Shown here: positions 31,754 to 36,984 of the stretch, piece after piece
How the letters are laid out: the number at the start of each line of letters is the position of its first letter
Position numbering within the stretch: the stretch's first letter is position 1
Source: an uncultured Bacteroides sp.
GTDB taxonomy: Bacteria > Bacteroidota > Bacteroidia > Bacteroidales > Bacteroidaceae
NCBI GenBank assembly: GCA_900766195.1
Contig: CAAFUN010000157.1
Location: forward strand, 1 to 36,984
Direction of reading: 5' to 3'
Length of the DNA: 36,984 bases
Made by a program: the position numbers and the translations under genes
The notes under the pieces: model-generated
The model's input: only the letters and a program-made list of their open reading frames with translations
Database searches by the model: none
What the model was told of the DNA's origin: nothing

Positions 31754-32596
31754 ATGAAAGAAACAAATCAATTTCAGATTTTCAATAGCCCCGAGTTTGG
31801 AAAAGTGAGAATCATTGTAGGTAATGATGGAGAGCCGAAGTTTAGTTTATCAGACATTTGTAAAATACTAGGTTTAGTGTCAACAAAGACTGCGCAACGT
31901 TTAGGAGATGATGTGCTTAGTAAGCACCCCATCGTAGATAGGCTTGGAAGACAGCAAATTGCGAGTTTTATTAACGAAGACGGCTTGTATGATATTATAT
32001 TGGATAGTCGCAAGCCAGGAGCAAAGAAATTCCGCAAGTGGGTAACATCAGAAGTCTTGCCATCAATTCGTAAGAATGGTGCCTACTTGACTGAGAAAAC
32101 AATCGAGCGTGCATTGAATGAACCAGACTTCCTGATTGAGTTGGCAACCAACCTCAAAAAGGAAAAACAAGCTCGTGAGTTTGCCGAGGAACGTAACGAA
32201 GTTCAGAAGGATATTATCGAGGGGCAGAAAAAAACCATTCGTGTATTGGAAGTTCGTCAGTCGTTCGTTGATTACATCATGTCCACTCCGTCATGCGTTT
32301 GTATCACTCAAATTGCAAAAGAATACGGCACAACGGCAGTACAACTCAACAAGTTTCTTCACGAGAAAAAGATTCAGTATTGCGTAAACGGTCAGTGGCT
32401 ACCCTATGCAGGCTATCAGGATAAGGGATACATGAAAAGCGTTCATGTAAGATTGGAGAATAACACCTCTCGTGAGCACTCTCAGTGGACACAGAAAGGT
32501 CGTCTATTCCTCTATGAATTCCTAAAGAAGTACGGTATTATTCCTGTGATGGAAAAGGAAAACAGAGTTCGTGAACTGAATTTCGATAACTATTAA
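31754..32596 (+). CDS. Phage-type antirepressor (BRO-N plus KilAC domain)
   Basis: The 280-residue protein has an N-terminal BRO domain (FSLSDICKILGLVSTKTAQR, FINEDGLYDIILDSRKPGA, KFRKWVTSEVLPSIRKNGAY) at about 1-115. A coiled linker (LKKEKQAREFAEERNEVQKD) and a KilAC domain at about 160-270 (PSCVCITQIAKEYGTTAVQL, WTQKGRLFLYEFLKKYGI) follow. Such proteins bind DNA or repressors in phages and prophages. It sits inside the transfer operon after an AC-rich leader, between exported proteins and TraJ. It may adjust expression of the operon or of a resident phage; no direct evidence is available. Confidence 0.8.
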   Translation: MKETNQFQIFNSPEFGKVRIIVGNDGEPKFSLSDICKILGLVSTKTAQRLGDDVLSKHPIVDRLGRQQIASFINEDGLYDIILDSRKPGAKKFRKWVTSEVLPSIRKNGAYLTEKTIERALNEPDFLIELATNLKKEKQAREFAEERNEVQKDIIEGQKKTIRVLEVRQSFVDYIMSTPSCVCITQIAKEYGTTAVQLNKFLHEKKIQYCVNGQWLPYAGYQDKGYMKSVHVRLENNTSREHSQWTQKGRLFLYEFLKKYGIIPVMEKENRVRELNFDNY

Positions 32597-32607
32597 AAGT
32601 AAAAGTT

Positions 32608-32928
32608 ATGGATGAACAAAAACTACAAGTAGTGAACCATCCTCTCTTTGGTGAAATTCAAGTTTCCCAAGGAGAGAATGGAAACACTCTCTACAGAGCT
32701 GCAACAGTTGCAGAATGTATTGGCATTTCTGATTATAAATCGTATGTAGGAAAAACCATCAAATCCTATTCCATTAAAATACCGAAGGTAAATGGATTGG
32801 GTTATACAACGAAGATGCCTATCAAATTTGTAGATGAAGATGGTATTCGTTCCATGCTTCTGATTGTATGCGAACAGAAGATCCATCGTGCAATGAAGAA
32901 CTATAAGACTCAATTGAAAAAAATATAA
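32608..32928 (+). CDS. BRO-N-only antirepressor-like protein
   Basis: The 106-residue product aligns with the N-terminal domain of the previous gene: FGEIQVSQGENGNTLYRAAT, VAECIGISDYKSYVGKTIKS, FVDEDGIRSMLLI, and a C-terminal helix like that of BRO-N. It lacks the KilAC half. Eleven bases separate the two genes. It may be a partner or a trimmed duplicate. Its frame is intact, and TraJ starts ten bases later, so it is translated as part of the operon. Confidence 0.7.
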   Translation: MDEQKLQVVNHPLFGEIQVSQGENGNTLYRAATVAECIGISDYKSYVGKTIKSYSIKIPKVNGLGYTTKMPIKFVDEDGIRSMLLIVCEQKIHRAMKNYKTQLKKI

Positions 32929-32937
32929 AACAAATGT

Positions 32938-34068
32938 ATGGCTGACAATATCCTAAGCGATTTTGGTATCAATATCCTTGAAGAAGAGATAGATGATGTC
33001 ATTTTTCAAACGAATGAATTCCTCTGCGATGCAACCTTTACAGGTCAACAAGGCCCTTTTTGGTGGATTCTCCAAATGTGTATGGCATTGGCTGCACTCT
33101 TCTCCTTGATAGTTGCAGCACAGTTAACTTACAAGATGATGGTCAAGCATGAGCCATTGGATGTGATGAAAATGCTCAAACCTTTGGCCGTAGCCGTCAT
33201 CATGTGTTGGTGGTATCCTCCTGCTGATACAGGCATTACCAATAGTAATAGTAGTTGGTGCTTCTTGGACTTCTTATCCTATATTCCCAACTGTATCGGT
33301 AGTTATACGCATGATCTCTACGAAGCAGAAGCCACTCAGATCAGTGATAAGTTCACCGAAGTCCAGGAGTTGATTCATACACGAGATACCATCTATAATG
33401 GGCTACAAGCAAAAGCTGATGTAGCCCACAAAGGTAGTCAAGATCCTAATTTGACAGAAGCCACGATGGAACAAGTTGGAGTACCTCATGTAACAAAGAT
33501 GGAGGAAGAATCTAGTGAAATGTGGTTTACCTCATTAACCTCTGGTGCCATCATCTGTCTTGATAAAATAGTGATGACTTTAGCCTTGATTGTATATCGT
33601 ATAGGCTGGTGGGCGACGATTTACGTACAACAGATACTCCTTGGAATGCTGACGATATTCGGACCAATTCAATGGGCTTTCAGTCTTCTACCCAAATGGG
33701 AAGGTGCATGGGCAAAGTGGATAACACGTTATCTGACTGTACATTTCTATGGCGCAATGCTCTACTTCGTAGGCTTCTATGTGCTATTGCTATTTGATAT
33801 TGTTCTGAGTATTCAAGTCGAGAACCTTACAGCAATTACAGAATCCACTACAACTATGGTCGGATACCTTAAGAATTCATTCTTCTCGGCAGGTTATCTA
33901 ATGGCTGCAAGTATAGTCGCATTGAAATGTCTAAACCTTGTTCCTGACTTAGCTTCATGGATGATTCCTGAAGGTGATACAGCATTCTCTACTCGAAACT
34001 TTGGTGAAGGTGTAGCTCAACAGGCAAAAACAACAGCTACTGGTGCAATCGGTAGCTTCATGAAATAA
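32938..34068 (+). CDS. traJ: TraJ, VirB6-type channel protein
   Basis: The 376-residue integral membrane protein has about six hydrophobic segments, including FWWILQMCMALAALFSLIVA, LAVAVIMCWWYPP, LDKIVMTLALIVYRIGWWAT, LLGMLTIFGPIQWAFSLL and YFVGFYVLLLFDIVL. A soluble loop with coiled-coil character follows the second. The order and tryptophan-rich strings match the conjugative-transposon TraJ (VirB6-like) family, which forms the inner-membrane channel. The C-terminal tail is small and hydrophilic. Start at ATG 32938 directly after the BRO gene. Confidence 0.85.
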   Translation: MADNILSDFGINILEEEIDDVIFQTNEFLCDATFTGQQGPFWWILQMCMALAALFSLIVAAQLTYKMMVKHEPLDVMKMLKPLAVAVIMCWWYPPADTGITNSNSSWCFLDFLSYIPNCIGSYTHDLYEAEATQISDKFTEVQELIHTRDTIYNGLQAKADVAHKGSQDPNLTEATMEQVGVPHVTKMEEESSEMWFTSLTSGAIICLDKIVMTLALIVYRIGWWATIYVQQILLGMLTIFGPIQWAFSLLPKWEGAWAKWITRYLTVHFYGAMLYFVGFYVLLLFDIVLSIQVENLTAITESTTTMVGYLKNSFFSAGYLMAASIVALKCLNLVPDLASWMIPEGDTAFSTRNFGEGVAQQAKTTATGAIGSFMK

Positions 34069-34087
34069 CATTTTAAACGCAAAAACA

Positions 34088-34702
34088 ATGGTAATAAAGA
34101 ACCTTGAAAATAAGATAAGACTCGTCACAATCATCTGTGGCTTCTTTTTGTTGGGCTGTATCATCATCAGCGTATCATCTATCTGGACTGCCAAAACCAT
34201 GGTGAATGATGCCCAACAAAAGATCTATGTTTTGGATAGCAATGTGCCTATCCTGGTACAAAGAACAACGATGGAAGAAACACTTGATGTGGAAGCTCGA
34301 AGTCATATTGAAATGTTCCATCATTTCTTCTTCACACTTGCACCAGATGACAAGTATATCAAATATACGATGAATAAAGCCATGTATCTCGTAGATGAAA
34401 CAGGATTGGCTCAGTATAATACCTTGAAAGAAAAGGGATTTTACAACAACATCATGGGTACGAGTGCTGTATTCAGCATCTTCTGCGACAGCATTAATCT
34501 TGATGAGAAGAAAATGGAATTCACCTACTATGGTCGCCAACGTATCGAACGTAGAACAAATATTCTTACCCGTGAGTTGGTAACAGCTGGTAAGTTGAAA
34601 CGTGTACCAAGAACCGACAACAACCCTCATGGTCTCTTGATTGTGAACTGGAGAACGCTTCTCAATAAGGATATCGAACAGAAAACCAAAGTAAACTACT
34701 AA
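34088..34702 (+). CDS. traK: TraK, VirB8-type assembly protein
   Basis: The 204-residue protein has one N-terminal membrane helix (LVTIICGFFLLGCIIISVSS) and a periplasmic VirB8-like domain (HIEMFHHFFFTLAPDDKYIK, ALYLVDETGLAQYNTLKEKG-type sequence, FYNNIMGTSAVFSIFCDSIN). This is the usual TraK of Bacteroides elements, a scaffold for the channel. It lies 19 bases after TraJ and three before the TraL-like gene, so the order J-K-L-M-N is preserved. Confidence 0.9.
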   Translation: MVIKNLENKIRLVTIICGFFLLGCIIISVSSIWTAKTMVNDAQQKIYVLDSNVPILVQRTTMEETLDVEARSHIEMFHHFFFTLAPDDKYIKYTMNKAMYLVDETGLAQYNTLKEKGFYNNIMGTSAVFSIFCDSINLDEKKMEFTYYGRQRIERRTNILTRELVTAGKLKRVPRTDNNPHGLLIVNWRTLLNKDIEQKTKVNY

Positions 34703-34705
34703 TCT

Positions 34706-35149
34706 ATGGGCTGGAAGAAATTGATATTCGGGGAAAAAATGCCTGATAAGGATGACCCTAAGTACAAAGACCGTTATGAGAAGGAAGTGGAAACCGGAAA
34801 GAAGTTTGCCAGAATAACGAGAATCGACAAGGTGGCTGCCTCATTACAACGCTTTGCCAATGAACACAGAAATCTGTTTCTCGCCATCGTATTTGGCATA
34901 GTCATCTGCTGTTTCACTTTCAATATCTATCGTATCGCACTGGTTTGTAATGCTTCGAGCAAGCAAGAACAAACCACAGCAACGCAAAGGCAGGAAAAAG
35001 CCATGGATAAGCTGCATGGTAAAGACCGTAAGATAAAGGAGTTGGAAATGAAATACGAGAAGCTTTTGAAAGAAAAGGCAGAACAAGAGAAAGAAACAAG
35101 TACAAACAACAAATCAAACACAAGTAACAATGAATCTCAAAAACATTAA
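34706..35149 (+). CDS. TraL-like small membrane protein
   Basis: The 147-residue protein has a charged N-terminus (DKDDPKYKDRYEKEVETGKK), one membrane helix at about 57-80 (FLAIVFGIVICCFTFNIYRI) and a Lys/Glu coiled-coil tail (RKIKELEMKYEKLLKEKAEQ). It stands where TraL does in CTnDOT-type operons, but the family is poorly conserved, so the name is by position. Its end overlaps TraM by twenty bases. Probably an inner-membrane partner of TraM. Confidence 0.7.
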   Translation: MGWKKLIFGEKMPDKDDPKYKDRYEKEVETGKKFARITRIDKVAASLQRFANEHRNLFLAIVFGIVICCFTFNIYRIALVCNASSKQEQTTATQRQEKAMDKLHGKDRKIKELEMKYEKLLKEKAEQEKETSTNNKSNTSNNESQKH

Positions 35150-36362
35150 CTGGAAACAGCCGAAGTATGTGCTTCCCGCCATCCTCTATCCGTTGTTGAT
35201 GGGTTGTGGCTACTTTATCATAGACATCTTTGATACGAAATTAGCCGAAGCACCAACCAACATGCAGACGACCGAATATCTAAACCCGAATTTACCCAAG
35301 GCACAGATTACGAATGATGGTATCGGTGGTAAGTATGACAACATGCAGAAATCCTTTGGTAGAATCCAGGACTTCTCAGCCGTTGGAAATATAGAAAGAG
35401 ATAATGACGAAAAGCAGACCGAAGAATATGACTCTAAATACACACAAGAAGACATCGCATTCCTGGACGCAGACGCAGCCCAAAGGACTGAGGAAATGGA
35501 AAACGCCAGCCTCATGCAAGAAAGATTGCGTCAAAGTGCCGAAAAAGGTAAAGGCCTGATGAATGACAGTTCAAGTATAAGCCTGAGTGAAGCTGATAGA
35601 TTGGCCCGAAGTAAACAACGAGAACAGGAAGTGATGGATGAGCTGAATAAGGCATTGGCAGAAGCGCGACTGAAAGGACGAAAAGGTCTGAATGAAGTTC
35701 CGGCAGAAACCAAAGACACCATTGCTACTGGCACTCAATTGAAAGGGAAAATAGAAATCACTCAGAAAGGTGTATCAGAATTGGATGATGATTCTAAATC
35801 ACAAGCTGTAGTCAAGAAGGTGAAAACGACATCTGACTATTTCAATACGCTAGCCGAGAATGAAAAAGAACCTCATTTGATAAAAGCCATCATCGATGAG
35901 AATATCAAGGCGGTGGATGGATCCAGAGTTCGACTTCGCCTATTGGACGATGTGGAAATCAACGAAACCATCGTGAAGAAAGGATCCTATATCTATGCAA
36001 TCATGAGTGGCTTTGGCAGTCAGCGAGTAAAAGGAAATATCAACAGCCTGATGGTTGGTGATGAATTGGTAAAGGTAAGCCTATCTGTATATGATACCGA
36101 TGGTTTGGAAGGTTTATATGTCCCAAGCAGTTCTTTTAGAGAAACCAGTAAGGATGTTGCTTCCAGTGCCATGAACGGCAATATGTCCATGAACAACGGC
36201 AATCAAGGCAGTAGTTTTACCCAATGGGGAATGCAAGCAGTACAGAATGCCTATACCCGAACCAGTAATGCTATTAGCAAAGCCATCAAGAAAAACAGTG
36301 TCAAACTCAAATACGGCTCGTTTGTGTATCTCGTGAATGGTCGTGAGAAAAAAGATAAGTAA
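35130..36362 (+). CDS. traM: TraM, VirB10-type protein
   Basis: The 410-residue protein has an N-terminal membrane helix (VLPAILYPLLMGCGYFIIDI) and a long acidic/Ala-rich linker (about 100-230, with RTEEMENASLMQERLRQSAE). A C-terminal VirB10-like domain follows (KAIIDENIKAVDGSRVRLRL, LDDVEINETIVKKGSYIYAI, YDTDGLEGLYVPSSSFRETS). This matches TraM of conjugative transposons, which spans the envelope and senses ATPase state. The start lies inside the TraL-like gene. A Ser/Asn/Met-rich part at about 345-365 (NGNMSMNNGNQGSS) is unusual but probably a linker. Confidence 0.92.
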   Translation: MNLKNINWKQPKYVLPAILYPLLMGCGYFIIDIFDTKLAEAPTNMQTTEYLNPNLPKAQITNDGIGGKYDNMQKSFGRIQDFSAVGNIERDNDEKQTEEYDSKYTQEDIAFLDADAAQRTEEMENASLMQERLRQSAEKGKGLMNDSSSISLSEADRLARSKQREQEVMDELNKALAEARLKGRKGLNEVPAETKDTIATGTQLKGKIEITQKGVSELDDDSKSQAVVKKVKTTSDYFNTLAENEKEPHLIKAIIDENIKAVDGSRVRLRLLDDVEINETIVKKGSYIYAIMSGFGSQRVKGNINSLMVGDELVKVSLSVYDTDGLEGLYVPSSSFRETSKDVASSAMNGNMSMNNGNQGSSFTQWGMQAVQNAYTRTSNAISKAIKKNSVKLKYGSFVYLVNGREKKDK

Positions 36363-36382
36363 CAATCAGTAAATCAAGAAAA

Positions 36383-36984
36383 ATGAACATACGAAAGATG
36401 TTTACCGCTATTGCGGTATTTGCAGCCTCTATCAATGGAGTCTTTGCACAGCAGACCTACGAAGAGATGGAACGTCTCACGGTCAATGAACAAGTAACTA
36501 CAGTTATCACAGCTACCGAACCTATCCGTTTCGTGGATATTTCTACGGACAAGATTGCAGGAGATCAACCTATCAATAACACCATCCGATTGAAGCCCAA
36601 GGAAGGAGCACATGAAGATGGAGAAGTATTGGCTATTGTCACTATTGTAACCGAACGCTATCGTACTCAGTACGCCTTGCTTTACACAACTCGTTTGCAG
36701 GAAGCAGTTACAGACAAAGTCGTTCAACGCATGGAACAAACGGCTTACCATAACCCAGCTGTCAGTCTTTCAACCGAGGATATGTATCGTATAGCCCGTA
36801 ATATTTGGTCATCACCGGCTAAGTGGCGTGATGTAAAGACGAAGAAGCATCGCATGGAAATGCGACTGAACAACATCTATGCTGTAGGTGATTATTTCTT
36901 CATTGATTATAGCGTTGAGAACAAAACCAACATTCGCTTTGATATTGATGAGATTAGATTGAAACTCGCCGATATGAAAATATC
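36383..36984 (+). CDS. traN: TraN, VirB9-like outer protein, partial at window end
   Basis: ATG 36383 starts twenty bases after TraM, and the frame runs off the window after 200 codons. A signal peptide (MNIRKMFTAIAVFAASINGV, cleaved about residue 22) is followed by the DUF4138 layout: VNEQVTTVITATEPIRFVDI, DQPINNTIRLKPKEG, VTIVTERYRTQYALLYTTRL and FFIDYSVENKTNIRFDIDEI. TraN is the outer-membrane-complex component of these systems. The C-terminal third is missing only because the window stops. Confidence 0.9.
   Translation, partial: MNIRKMFTAIAVFAASINGVFAQQTYEEMERLTVNEQVTTVITATEPIRFVDISTDKIAGDQPINNTIRLKPKEGAHEDGEVLAIVTIVTERYRTQYALLYTTRLQEAVTDKVVQRMEQTAYHNPAVSLSTEDMYRIARNIWSSPAKWRDVKTKKHRMEMRLNNIYAVGDYFFIDYSVENKTNIRFDIDEIRLKLADMKI

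Noticed and set aside
11003..36984. Right attachment site inside the window
   Set aside because: No second copy of the mnmE 3' end was noticed downstream, and the transfer operon runs off the edge, so the right end must lie outside.

Overview
The window looks like the chromosome of a Bacteroides-type bacterium (Bacteroidales) that carries the left part of an integrated conjugative element (ICE, conjugative transposon). Support for the host: about 40 % GC; Bacteroidetes-only families (DUF4199, DUF6452/DUF6048 pair, TraE/F/G/J/K/M/N-type transfer genes); A-rich leaders with no Shine-Dalgarno motif; and promoters with the Bacteroides -7 box TAnnTTTG.

Region 1, about 1-11,002, is ordinary chromosome. 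It holds the tail of an unidentified gene, then grpE-dnaJ, a very long hairpin, and a minus-strand RNA unit (promoter, 4.5S-like SRP RNA, tRNA-Thr(UGU), terminator). These are followed by a DUF4199 membrane protein, a GtrB/DPM-like glycosyltransferase, a DUF6452 lipoprotein with its DUF6048 partner, a minus-strand DUF486/DMT protein, a TPR/PD40 protein, nfeD-floA, a nucleoside phosphorylase and mnmE (trmE).

Region 2, about 11,003-20,500, is the recombination and replication/regulation end of the ICE. The element appears to start at the 3' end of mnmE, whose last 18 bases resemble the target used by Salmonella genomic island 1. A 324-bp non-coding region contains direct repeats and a dyad that could be integrase arm sites. 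It is followed by a 511-aa protein made of seven HTH modules, a tyrosine recombinase, three small HTH_17/excisionase-like proteins, a membrane protein, a gene of unknown function with an odd start, a RepA-like AAA ATPase, and two Toprim primase-like paralogues, one of which has lost catalytic residues. The integrase and the following HTH gene have matching upstream promoter modules.

Region 3, about 20,500-36,984, is a long rightward type IV secretion (tra) operon. It contains a small acidic membrane protein, two TraE/VirB2-like subunits, TraF (VirB3), a fimbrillin-like lipoprotein, a diverged pair of unknown proteins, TraG (VirB4 ATPase) and three exported proteins (871, 243 and 242 aa). Two antirepressor-like BRO-N proteins, one with a KilAC domain, sit in the middle of the operon. 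TraJ (VirB6), TraK (VirB8), a TraL-like protein, TraM (VirB10) and the start of TraN (VirB9-like) follow, and TraN runs off the window. Relaxase, coupling protein and the right ICE end are not in the window, and no resistance gene, CRISPR array or insertion sequence was seen.

Family names come from recognition of motifs and gene order only; no database search was possible.
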